Positions 1 through 7,184 of a stretch of DNA of 7,409 nt are shown here, piece after piece. Every line of letters starts with the position of its first letter. Position 1 is the first letter of the stretch. The stretch comes from Acidobacteriota bacterium (lineage in GTDB: Bacteria > Acidobacteriota > Terriglobia > UBA7540), in assembly GCA_021827255.1 (NCBI GenBank), contig JAKAWO010000148.1, positions 1-7,409 on the forward strand, in the 5' to 3' direction. The notes beneath the pieces were generated by a model that saw only the letters and a list, made by a program, of their open reading frames with translations, made no database searches and was not told the DNA's origin. Position numbers and translations under genes: made by a program.

Positions 1-1138
1 TCACGGCCGCAGTGGCAAAAACCGGGAACCAAGAGAATCGCTCCACCACCATGCCGGTGAACAGCGTCATCGCCATATCAATAATCCCTTCGCCGACGCC
101 GGTGATTCCGGTGACCCGAGCCAGAGTCGAATCAGGGAAGACGTCGGTAATGACGGCAATGACGTGATTGGACATGACGTTCACGCCGAAAATGCCCATG
201 CCGGCAACAAGCGCCGCATCGAAGGAGCTTCGAGTCAAAGGGGCCAGCAGCGTGCCCAGCATAGCCAGCGCGGTGCCCAGCGCGTAGGTGGACTTCCTGG
301 CCCGATCCACCTGCCAGCCGCGGCGAATGAGGAGTCCGGAAATATAACCGCCGCCGACTTGGCCCACGCCACCCACAAAATAAGACAGGCTGGCAAGACC
401 GGCCATGGCGGTCATCGTCAGCCCTCGGCCCCGCACCAGATAGAGCGGCAGCCAATACCAGTAGAATTGCGAGAGCGGCCCTGAAAGGGCGCGCATCAAA
501 ATCACGCCCCAGGTCTGGCGCAGCCGCAGCAAACGACCCACGGTCATATTCTCGCGCCCAGCCGCCGGCTGTTTGGGCAGCCGGAGCCGCTCCATCGCGC
601 GCGACGATTGAAGCCAAAGAGGAATCCAGACAAGCCCGGCCAGACTGGGCAGAAGGAAAGCGTGCCGCCAGCCGAAGCGATGGGCAATGTAAACCACCAG
701 CGGCGGCGCCACGACGGAACCGAGAAGGCTGCCGCTATTGAAAAGCCCCAGCGCCAAAGCCGTCTGGTCGCTCGGAAAAATCTCTCCCACATTCTTCACG
801 CCCGCCGAGTAATTGCCGCATTCAAACACGCCCATTAAGAACCGCAAGCCGCTGAAGCTGGCCACGCTCTCGGCAACCGATTGGGCCATGTTGCTGAACG
901 ACCAGCCGGCGAAGATGCTGGCTAAGCCGGTGCGAACGCCGACTTGGTCAATCCATGCGCCGGCGGGAATTTGGCCGAGCGTCATGCCCAGCATGAAGGC
1001 GAAGACGATGTAGGAATACTCGGTGGCCGTCAGGTGCAATTGACGGAAAAGCATGGGCGCGACGGTGGCGAGAACCAGGCGATCAATGAAGTTGATGGTG
1101 AGAGAGGTTCCCAGCAGAATCGTCAGCCACCAAGCCAT
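1..1138 (-). CDS. MFS transporter, anion:cation symporter (ACS) type, 3' end off the window
   Basis: This is an inner-membrane secondary transporter of the major facilitator superfamily. The frame is open from ATG at 1138 to base 1, giving 379 codons and no stop, so the C-terminus lies outside the window. About eleven hydrophobic segments are visible, with the central cytoplasmic loop near residues 178-205. TM1 carries INFIDR (15-20), typical of the ACS family. Loop 2-3 has a motif A variant, G60-x3-D64-x2-G67-x-R69. Residues 99-160 (RFLMGVFECGNY, FPSDQTALALGLFNSGS, APPL, FGWRHAF) match the ACS pattern known from hexuronate, glucarate and sialate permeases. The family usually has 410-450 residues, so roughly the last helix and tail are missing. 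ATG 1138 leaves a very short N-terminal tail. GTG at 1180 would add 14 residues; neither start has a clear Shine-Dalgarno. The gene lies 75 bases after the GH3 stop, in the same frame, and is probably cotranscribed. The substrate is inferred to be the sugar or uronate released by the GH3 enzyme. Confidence 0.9.
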   Translation of the reverse strand, partial: MAWWLTILLGTSLTINFIDRLVLATVAPMLFRQLHLTATEYSYIVFAFMLGMTLGQIPAGAWIDQVGVRTGLASIFAGWSFSNMAQSVAESVASFSGLRFLMGVFECGNYSAGVKNVGEIFPSDQTALALGLFNSGSLLGSVVAPPLVVYIAHRFGWRHAFLLPSLAGLVWIPLWLQSSRAMERLRLPKQPAAGRENMTVGRLLRLRQTWGVILMRALSGPLSQFYWYWLPLYLVRGRGLTMTAMAGLASLSYFVGGVGQVGGGYISGLLIRRGWQVDRARKSTYALGTALAMLGTLLAPLTRSSFDAALVAGMGIFGVNVMSNHVIAVITDVFPDSTLARVTGITGVGEGIIDMAMTLFTGMVVERFSWFPVFATAAV

Positions 1139-1213
1139 GGGGCGCGCGGAGGAGCCGAATTCTTTGGGTCGGTTGGGCACAAGGGGGCGCGAAGGCGCCG
1201 GGTCACGAAGAGC

Positions 1214-3574
1214 TTAAACCACCTCCAAGGTGGCGCGGAGGGTGCGCGCGGAACTTGAGCCGACCATGATATCAAACGCGCCCGGCTCGACAATCCAGTG
1301 CATGTCGGCGTTGTAGAAGCCAAGTTCGGCGGGGGTCAGCTTGAAACGGACGCTTCGTGTTTCGCCAGGCTTCAGGTGGATGCGCTCGAACCCTTTCAAT
1401 TCCTTTACCGGCCGCGTCACGCTGCTGACCCGGTCGCGAATGTAAAGCTGAACGACTTCGTCTCCAGGTCGATGTCCGGTGTTCGTGACCTGGATGCTCG
1501 CCGTGGTTTCTCCCTCACGCGCAATCCGAGCCGGAGACAAGGTGAGGTTGGAGAAGCTGAAGGTCGTGTAGCTGAGGCCGTGGCCGAAGGGGAACAGCGG
1601 GCCGCGCTCGGCAAAGAGATAAGGCACGTCGGCGGAAGGCTTGCGGTAATAGTAAGCGGGAAGCTCGCCGACGGTGCGGGGAAAAGTGATGGGGAGCTTT
1701 CCGCCCGGATTGACGTCGCCAAAAAGCGCCTGCGCGGCGGCTGTGCCGCCCTCCTCGCCGAGATACCAACCCTCCAGAATGGCGGGGGCGTGCTCGGCCG
1801 CGTAGTCAATCGAGAGCGGGCGGCCGTTCAGCAGGAAGAGAACCGTCGGGGTTCCGGTCTCGATGATGGAGCGAACCAGGCGATTTTGCAGGCCCACCAT
1901 AGCGAGCGAATCTCGGTCGCCAGGGTTGCGGACGCTCGCCTCGTGGCAGGTTTCTTCGTTGCCACCCATCACCAGAATGGCCACATCGGCGCGGCGGGCA
2001 AGTTCGGTGGCAGCGCGGATGTTTTGAAGCTGCGTTTTGCGGTTGGGCAGCGCGACGTGGCCTCGAACGCCGGTGGTGATCTCGCAGCCCTCGGCATACA
2101 CGACGCGCGCCGAGGAGCCGACGCGATGGCGAATGCCTTCGAGCAGGCTGACGTCACCGGGCTCGACGGGCCGGCTGTAACCGCCCAGATGCACCGTGGC
2201 CGCGTCGCCGCCGATGACCGCGATGGTCTTGAACTTCTTCAAATCGAGAGGCAGCAAGTTACTTTCGTTCTTGAGCAGAATAATGGCCTTCTGCGCCGCC
2301 TCGAGCGCCAAGCGGCGGTGCGGCGCGGAGTTGGTAATCCGCTCGGCATAGCTTGGATCCACGCAGGGGTTCTCAAACAAGCCGAGACGGAATTTCGCCT
2401 CCAGAATTCTTGAGACGGCGCGGTCCACTTCACTTTCCGGAACCTGGCCGGCGCGGACTTGGCTGAGCAAAGTGGAATAGACGGTGCCCGCCGAGCGATC
2501 ATAATCCACGCCGGCTCGGAGCGCCATGCGGGCCGCTCCGGCATCGTCGGCGGCAATGTGGTGAGTGTTGACCAGCATCTCCAGGCCCGCGCCGTCCGAG
2601 GTGACGTAGCCGCGAAAACCCCATTCGCCGCGGAGAACCTCGGTGAGCAGCCAATGATTGATGTGGCACGGAATGCCGCCGTTGATTTCACAGTAGGCAG
2701 CCATGACGCTGCCAACGTGCGCTTGCCCGACGGCAGCACGAAACATCGGTAAAAAAGTTTCGCGCAGCACGCGCTCGGCGTAGTTGGCGGGAGCGGTGTT
2801 GCGTCCGCCCCAAGGCTCGCCAAGCGCCGCAAAGTGCTTGGCGGTGGCCAGCACATGGTGACGGTCAATTCTATAATTTTCGCCTTGGAGCCCTCGGATG
2901 GCCGCGACGCCGAGCTGGGCGGAAAGGTATGGGTCCTCGCCGTAAGTTTCTTCGGTGCGGCCCCAGCGCGGGTCGCGCGCCAGGTTGAGCACGGGGGCAA
3001 ACACCTGGTTGATGCCGGCGGAAGCGGCCTCGTCGGCGGCTACGGTGAAAACCCTCTCGAGCAGCTCGGGGTCCCAAGTGCTGCCCAGGGCAATGGCTTG
3101 AGGGAAACTGGTCGCGCCCTTGGCCGTGTAGCCGTGCAGCGCCTCATCCTGAAAAATCTGAGGGATGCCGAGGCGCGTTTTTTCGACCGCATACCGTTGC
3201 AGACCGTTCCGATAAACGGCTTGGTCGCGCGGACTGCGGCGCGAGTGCATGTCGTAAATATGCCGCCAATCGCCCCGGATATCCTGGTCGGTGAATTGGC
3301 CGGCGGGATCGAGCATTCCGTAGATCGAGGTTCTGCCGCCCCGCAACTGCTCGACCTTTTCTTCCAGCGTCATCCGGCCCAGCAAATCCGCCGTGCGTTG
3401 CTCGATGGGAAGGTCGGGGTTGCGATATGCGGCCGCGGCGGGTTGGCTCGGCACGGGCGTGCGGGCGGCTTTCGGGATTTCGGGCGACGCGCTTGCCTGA
3501 GCGCCCGCCGAGCGGCGCCCGGTCAAGAGCGCGCTCACGCCGCCAAGTAGTGAGGCAAATTCCCGTCGTGTCAT
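1214..3574 (-). CDS. Tat-exported glycoside hydrolase family 3 (beta-glucosidase/beta-xylosidase type)
   Basis: A 786-residue retaining exo-glycosidase that should remove beta-linked sugars from the non-reducing ends of oligosaccharides or glycosides. The N-terminus has a twin-arginine signal (TRREF, residues 2-6), a modest hydrophobic stretch and a likely AGA|QA cleavage near 25/26, pointing to the periplasm. The TIM-barrel domain spans about 55-400, with FQDEALHG (141-148), DPRWGRTEETYGEDPYL (201-217) and KHF (246-248). The probable nucleophile is D327 in VTSDGAG. The alpha/beta sandwich spans about 425-640; E545 in HEAS matches BglX-like proteins and is a candidate acid/base. A fibronectin III-like domain (about 675-786) carries RPVKELKGFERIHLKPGE. 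The C-terminal half resembles E. coli BglX. The sequence does not separate glucosidase from xylosidase activity. ATG 3574 is fixed by GAGGAGG eight bases upstream. The length is normal and the expected catalytic motifs are present. It lies between a TonB receptor and an MFS permease. Confidence 0.95.
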   Translation of the reverse strand: MTRREFASLLGGVSALLTGRRSAGAQASASPEIPKAARTPVPSQPAAAAYRNPDLPIEQRTADLLGRMTLEEKVEQLRGGRTSIYGMLDPAGQFTDQDIRGDWRHIYDMHSRRSPRDQAVYRNGLQRYAVEKTRLGIPQIFQDEALHGYTAKGATSFPQAIALGSTWDPELLERVFTVAADEAASAGINQVFAPVLNLARDPRWGRTEETYGEDPYLSAQLGVAAIRGLQGENYRIDRHHVLATAKHFAALGEPWGGRNTAPANYAERVLRETFLPMFRAAVGQAHVGSVMAAYCEINGGIPCHINHWLLTEVLRGEWGFRGYVTSDGAGLEMLVNTHHIAADDAGAARMALRAGVDYDRSAGTVYSTLLSQVRAGQVPESEVDRAVSRILEAKFRLGLFENPCVDPSYAERITNSAPHRRLALEAAQKAIILLKNESNLLPLDLKKFKTIAVIGGDAATVHLGGYSRPVEPGDVSLLEGIRHRVGSSARVVYAEGCEITTGVRGHVALPNRKTQLQNIRAATELARRADVAILVMGGNEETCHEASVRNPGDRDSLAMVGLQNRLVRSIIETGTPTVLFLLNGRPLSIDYAAEHAPAILEGWYLGEEGGTAAAQALFGDVNPGGKLPITFPRTVGELPAYYYRKPSADVPYLFAERGPLFPFGHGLSYTTFSFSNLTLSPARIAREGETTASIQVTNTGHRPGDEVVQLYIRDRVSSVTRPVKELKGFERIHLKPGETRSVRFKLTPAELGFYNADMHWIVEPGAFDIMVGSSSARTLRATLEVV

Positions 3575-3582
3575 GCTGGATT

Positions 3583-3589
3583 CCTCCTC
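3583..3589 (-). promoter_or_regulatory. ribosome binding site of the GH3 gene
   Basis: GAGGAGG on the minus strand, eight bases before ATG 3574. It is a near-perfect Shine-Dalgarno and decides the start, which also puts the Tat motif directly at the N-terminus. Confidence 0.85.
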
Positions 3590-3746
3590 ATGGCTTATGG
3601 TTGCCGTTCTGATGCGTTGCGGAATGCGTCAGGGGCGCCGGTGGCCATAAAGCGGAGCCGATCTTTTGCTCAACGAACCCGCGGCGGAGGGATTCAGCCC
3701 GATGGCTTTCTCAGAGTCGCGCTGTTGTTCCCCCCGGCGGTCAAGC

Positions 3747-3771
3747 GGGCACACGCGAAACTTGCGCGCCC
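3747..3771 (-). other. possible stem-loop between the receptor and GH3 genes
   Basis: On the minus strand GGGCGCGC and GCGT-GT-GCCC can pair as an eight-base-pair stem with one G-T wobble and a two-base bulge, around the loop AAGTTTC. No T-run follows, so it is not a standard Rho-independent terminator. It could protect or attenuate the transcript between two unequally needed genes, or it could be chance in GC-rich DNA. Confidence 0.3.
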
Positions 3772-3868
3772 TCTGCCCATGAGTCAACAAAAAATCCTCT
3801 CGCGTGATTGCCCCCTTGGCTCGGAGGCGGCTCATCCGGGCCGTTCGGCCTTGGCGACAGCGGGAAGC

Positions 3869-6800
3869 TCAGAAGTGCAGCATGAGCCCGAGCTGGATGA
3901 TGCGCGGGTCATGGGCGCTGGTGACTTCCCCGAAACTTCCCGACCCCAGAGCCGTGCTGACACCACTGAAATTCGTGTGGTTGAAGACGTTGTAAAACTC
4001 AAAGCGCAGTTCGGAATTAACTCTTTCGCTGATGCGGAAATGTTTATACAACGACCAATTAAAAACGGTCATTCCTGGACCCGTGACGGAGTTCCTGGCG
4101 GCGTTGCCAAAAAAGCCGGCCGGCGGAGCGACAACGCTCGAGGTGGTGAACCATTGAGTGACCTGATGGGGTGTCCCGACCACGGCGAGCACATCCGGGC
4201 GGCTCGCCAAGCCGTGTCCGGCCCCGGTCAGGCCAATGCTGAAGGGCAAGCCCGTTTCCACGGTGGTGATGCCTGCAAATTCCCAACCCGCCAGCGCCAC
4301 GCCCCTGGCGCCCCGCGCCCCGCTAAAGAACGGCAGTCGCCAGTCGTAGTTCATTTGCAAGATATGCGTCGAGTTGAAGTCGGAAGGCCCCCAGTTGGCA
4401 CGCAGATCGTAGGCGTTTTGAGGTTGTTGCCCAAAGGCCGAGGCGTCGTCCATCGCTTTTGAATAAGTGTACGCGATTCCAACTTGGAGCCCCCTGCCCA
4501 TGTGCCGCTCGAAATCCACTTGGAGGGAATTGTAATCGCTGACCGCAGCCATCTCCTGTTGTGTAATCGCTCCCCAGCCGACGTACGGCCGGTAAAGGTT
4601 CACCGGAGGCGCCGGTTTGTTGTTGAGGACAGGATTGAAGTTGAAGCCGGCGTAAGGCCGCGGCTGGTTGATGTTAATGCTCACCGGCAGGTGTGTGCCA
4701 TGAGTCCCCACGTAAGCGACGCTGAGCGTGGTGGAGGGGGAAAGCTGGTGCTGCACGCTGAGGCTATACTGCTCAATCATGGGAGGCGGGTAGTAGGGAT
4801 TGATAACCACCAACGAAGCAGGCGCGAGCGGCGCGGCCGTGCCCTCTGCCGGATTATCCATCGGCGGGGTGGTGTTGGAGAGGCCGTAGGTAAGCGTTTC
4901 GTTGGTGGCGAAGGGGGGATTATTGCCGACGTTGTAGGTATCGTTTCCCTGCACACGATAATAGCCCATTCCAAATCCGCCGCGAATGGCCGTCGTTCCG
5001 TGTCCGGTCGGGTCCCAGGCGAAGCCCACCCGTGGGCCAAAATCATCGAAGACGGTTTGGGCGAGGCCGGGCGACACGCCGTTCGTGCCAGCCACAAACA
5101 GGCCATCCATCAGATTACAGGTCGTCGTGTCCGGGGTGCAGGAGATGTTGCCTTTGCTGTTCAGCGTCGGCGCCTGGGCGGCGTTCCACTCGCCCGGAAG
5201 GAAATTGGAGAGCACATTCCCTTTCGTATAGGTGTGCGGGATCAAGACCCATCGCACGCCCAAGTTCAGCGTTAAGGTTGGCTTAATCCTCCAGTCGTCT
5301 TGAGCATAGGCTTCCACCTGGCTATAACGGAACTTGGGCACACTCTGGGCGCTCAATTCGGTATAATTGTTGGGGTAGCCGAGCAGAAAATCGGCCAAGC
5401 TGTTGCCGGTGAAAGCGCCGTTAAAACTGAAGTCTCCCTGCGATCTTCCTCCCGTGATCTGGTCTTTTTGGGAAAAGATGTAAAGGCCGCCGAACTGGAA
5501 GGTGTGGTGGCCGAAAACCTTTGAAACGTCGTCTTCCCAGGCCCAGTTCCGCTCGAAGTTGTGCCAAGGCAGGTCGGTCACATCATAGGTGCCGTAGCCT
5601 TGAGCGAGGAACAGGGACGGAATACGGTTGTCGGGATTGACGGGGAACAGTTGCGGGACGTTGAAGCCAGAAGGGCGTTGATATACCCCGGCGGGATGGA
5701 TTTGGATGCCGTCGTAACTGACGTTGAAGTTCAGTTGGTTGACGAGCGTGGGGCTGAAGGTCTTGGTGAGGTTCAGCACAATATTGTAGTCGGGCATTTG
5801 CCGGTTCGAGTGGACGGTGGGGAAGGTGTCCGAGCCGAATTCGGCCGCGGGAAGCTGCCGGTAAAACTGCTCATGAATGTAATGTCCGAAGAACTGCAAG
5901 CTGTCACTGAACCGATGGTCAATCCGGACCAGCTCCTGGGCATAGTTAATGGGCTCGACCGGGGAAGCAACGTAGTTAATGAACGAATTCCCCGAAATAT
6001 CGGCGGAAGGAAACACCCCGGCTTTCAGAAGCGCCACGGCGTTGGGATTAAAACAAGCTGGGTTGATTTGCAAGCCGCTGACGCAGTTCGCGGGCACCCC
6101 GGGAGGGGTTTTGAGCGATTTGGCGTTATTCACGATGGGTGACTGGCTGAAATTGCCTTGCAGCTCGAGCGGACTCGGCGTATGCAGCCGGGTCGTCAAG
6201 CCTTGGCGGAAGCGGCGCCATTCCTGGCTGTAAAAGAAAAATGTTTTGTTCCTCCGGATGGGGCCGCCCACGGTGAATCCAAAGTCGTTCTGCTTGAGCG
6301 GGGCCACGGTGGGAGAGAAGAAATTGCGCGCGTCGAAGTCGTCGTTGCGCAGGAATTCGTAAGCAGACCCGTGGAATTGGTTCGTGCCGTGCTTAATGGC
6401 GACGTTGACAATGCCCCCCGCCGCCGTCGGATACGCGGCGCTGTAATTGCTCGTCATCACGCGGAATTCCTGGATGGCGGCCATGGCAGGATAGGCCTCG
6501 GGAGCGGAATTGGAGCCGGTATCAAGGTTCTCGGCCCCGTCGATCATCCAGTTGTTCGCGCCCAGGCGTGCGCCGTTGAACACGATGTTCGATCCTCCGC
6601 CCGTGCCGCCTCCGCCGGTATAGGGAGAATCGGGCAGCCGGCTGCGGGCCCCGGGCACAAGCGCCGCCAGCGTAATGTAATCCCGGCCGTTCACGGCGAT
6701 GCTGGCAATCTGCGTGTGTCCGATGACGCCGCCAATTTCGGCGTTGGACGTGTTCACATGCGCGGCATTAGCCGCGACGGTTACCGATTGCGTCACCGCG

Positions 6801-7156
6801 CCGATGTGTAACTTGACGTTGAGGGTGATATTCTCGCCCACGCTGATGGTCAGGCCGGTTTGACGCCAGGCCTTGAACCCTCGCGCTTCGGCGGTGACAT
6901 CATAGACGCCCACATCCGGGCCGGCCACCAGATAATGGCCCGCGGAGTTGGTGGTGGACGTCAAAGCAACGTGAGTTGCGGTGTTGGTGAACGTGAGCTT
7001 GGCGTTCGGAACGGCCGCGCCGCTTGGGTCCAGCACAAAGCCGCTGATGGAAGCGTTCAGATTTTGCGCTCGGGCCTCGCGTGGCAGAGCCAGAACGGAA
7101 ACCGACACGCAGAATAGGAGTAACCCGATCGCATGGCACTGGGTAGCTCGCCTCAT
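3869..7156 (-). CDS. TonB-dependent receptor, Oar-like, with carboxypeptidase-regulatory-like N-terminal domain
   Basis: A 1095-residue outer-membrane receptor, probably an energy-coupled importer of an oligosaccharide or glycoside. It has a Sec signal peptide (RR then a hydrophobic core at 10-24) with likely ARA|QN cleavage after residue 30. Residues about 34-120 form a carboxypeptidase-regulatory-like beta-sandwich (ISGFVLDPSGAAVPNAKLTF). QSVTVAA (123-129) sits where a TonB box could lie. The plug follows at about 135-260 (NGRDYITLAALVPGAR, a glycine-rich 180-188, NNWMIDGAENLDTGS, EFRVMTSNYSAAY, GGIVNV). The rest is a 22-strand-type barrel with family segments YAQDDWRIKPTLTLNLGVRW, NSLQVDFERHMGRGLQ and ELRFEFYNVFNHTNFSG, ending in phenylalanine as outer-membrane barrels do. 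Cysteine pairs C358/C368 and C673/C680 could be loop disulfides. ATG 7156 is chosen over TTG 7180 because AGGAGG lies six bases upstream. No SusD-like gene is adjacent in the window. The GH3 and MFS genes downstream suggest a sugar substrate. Confidence 0.95.
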   Translation of the reverse strand: MRRATQCHAIGLLLFCVSVSVLALPREARAQNLNASISGFVLDPSGAAVPNAKLTFTNTATHVALTSTTNSAGHYLVAGPDVGVYDVTAEARGFKAWRQTGLTISVGENITLNVKLHIGAVTQSVTVAANAAHVNTSNAEIGGVIGHTQIASIAVNGRDYITLAALVPGARSRLPDSPYTGGGGTGGGSNIVFNGARLGANNWMIDGAENLDTGSNSAPEAYPAMAAIQEFRVMTSNYSAAYPTAAGGIVNVAIKHGTNQFHGSAYEFLRNDDFDARNFFSPTVAPLKQNDFGFTVGGPIRRNKTFFFYSQEWRRFRQGLTTRLHTPSPLELQGNFSQSPIVNNAKSLKTPPGVPANCVSGLQINPACFNPNAVALLKAGVFPSADISGNSFINYVASPVEPINYAQELVRIDHRFSDSLQFFGHYIHEQFYRQLPAAEFGSDTFPTVHSNRQMPDYNIVLNLTKTFSPTLVNQLNFNVSYDGIQIHPAGVYQRPSGFNVPQLFPVNPDNRIPSLFLAQGYGTYDVTDLPWHNFERNWAWEDDVSKVFGHHTFQFGGLYIFSQKDQITGGRSQGDFSFNGAFTGNSLADFLLGYPNNYTELSAQSVPKFRYSQVEAYAQDDWRIKPTLTLNLGVRWVLIPHTYTKGNVLSNFLPGEWNAAQAPTLNSKGNISCTPDTTTCNLMDGLFVAGTNGVSPGLAQTVFDDFGPRVGFAWDPTGHGTTAIRGGFGMGYYRVQGNDTYNVGNNPPFATNETLTYGLSNTTPPMDNPAEGTAAPLAPASLVVINPYYPPPMIEQYSLSVQHQLSPSTTLSVAYVGTHGTHLPVSININQPRPYAGFNFNPVLNNKPAPPVNLYRPYVGWGAITQQEMAAVSDYNSLQVDFERHMGRGLQVGIAYTYSKAMDDASAFGQQPQNAYDLRANWGPSDFNSTHILQMNYDWRLPFFSGARGARGVALAGWEFAGITTVETGLPFSIGLTGAGHGLASRPDVLAVVGTPHQVTQWFTTSSVVAPPAGFFGNAARNSVTGPGMTVFNWSLYKHFRISERVNSELRFEFYNVFNHTNFSGVSTALGSGSFGEVTSAHDPRIIQLGLMLHF

Positions 7157-7162
7157 GGGATG

Positions 7163-7168
7163 CCTCCT
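7163..7168 (-). promoter_or_regulatory. ribosome binding site of the TonB-dependent receptor
   Basis: A perfect AGGAGG on the minus strand, six bases before ATG 7156. It makes this ATG the start rather than the in-frame TTG at 7180. Confidence 0.85.
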
Positions 7169-7184
7169 GGCGGTAGTCAACTGT

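Larger units (their letters stand above)
3575..3868 (-). other. receptor-GH3 intergenic region without a gene
   Basis: This 294-base gap separates the receptor stop from the GH3 start. Apart from the GH3 ribosome binding site and one stem-loop I see no gene. A 68-codon frame at 3629-3835 has no ribosome binding site and an arginine- and serine-rich sequence of no recognisable kind. A TTGACT hexamer lies at 3782-3787 (minus strand), but the sequence 17-18 bases downstream (CAAGTT/AAGTTT) is a poor -10. The length is large for a tight operon, so GH3 may have its own promoter or may be separated from the receptor by RNA processing; the sequence does not decide this. Confidence 0.5.

Noticed and set aside
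132..792. Minus-strand frames at 132-617 and 544-792 as separate genes, or as signs of a frameshifted transporter
   Set aside because: Direct translation shows one uninterrupted MFS frame from 1138 to base 1 with all family motifs in order; the other frames are out-of-phase shadows.
1298..2413. Plus-strand 371-codon frame opposite the GH3 gene
   Set aside because: It is antisense to strongly supported GH3 coding sequence, has no recognisable domain, and long antisense frames are expected in GC-rich genes.
2834..3550. Plus-strand 238-codon frame opposite the GH3 N-terminal half
   Set aside because: Same reason: a mirror frame of conserved GH3 motifs with low-complexity Gly/Ala/Arg content.
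3629..3835. 68-codon minus-strand frame in the receptor-GH3 gap
   Set aside because: No ribosome binding site, no hydrophobic or structural pattern, and it overlaps the stem-loop; chance open frame more likely.
3780..3840. Rho-independent terminator after the receptor, based on the T-run at 3789-3794
   Set aside because: Six T residues are present on the minus strand, but the preceding bases form only a four-pair stem with a very large loop.
3590..4462. Plus-strand 290-codon frame spanning the intergenic gap and the receptor 3' end
   Set aside because: Two thirds lie antisense to the receptor, there is no ribosome binding site or domain, and the composition is Arg/Gly/Pro-rich.
5561..6811. 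Two plus-strand frames (5561-6142 and 6158-6811) opposite the receptor
   Set aside because: They are antisense shadows of the plug and barrel coding sequence, with no recognisable protein features.
7175..7180. Second TTGACT just before the receptor ribosome binding site as a -35 element
   Set aside because: It lies only 18 bases before the ATG, so a matching -10 would fall inside the coding region; the same hexamer also occurs inside genes in this window.
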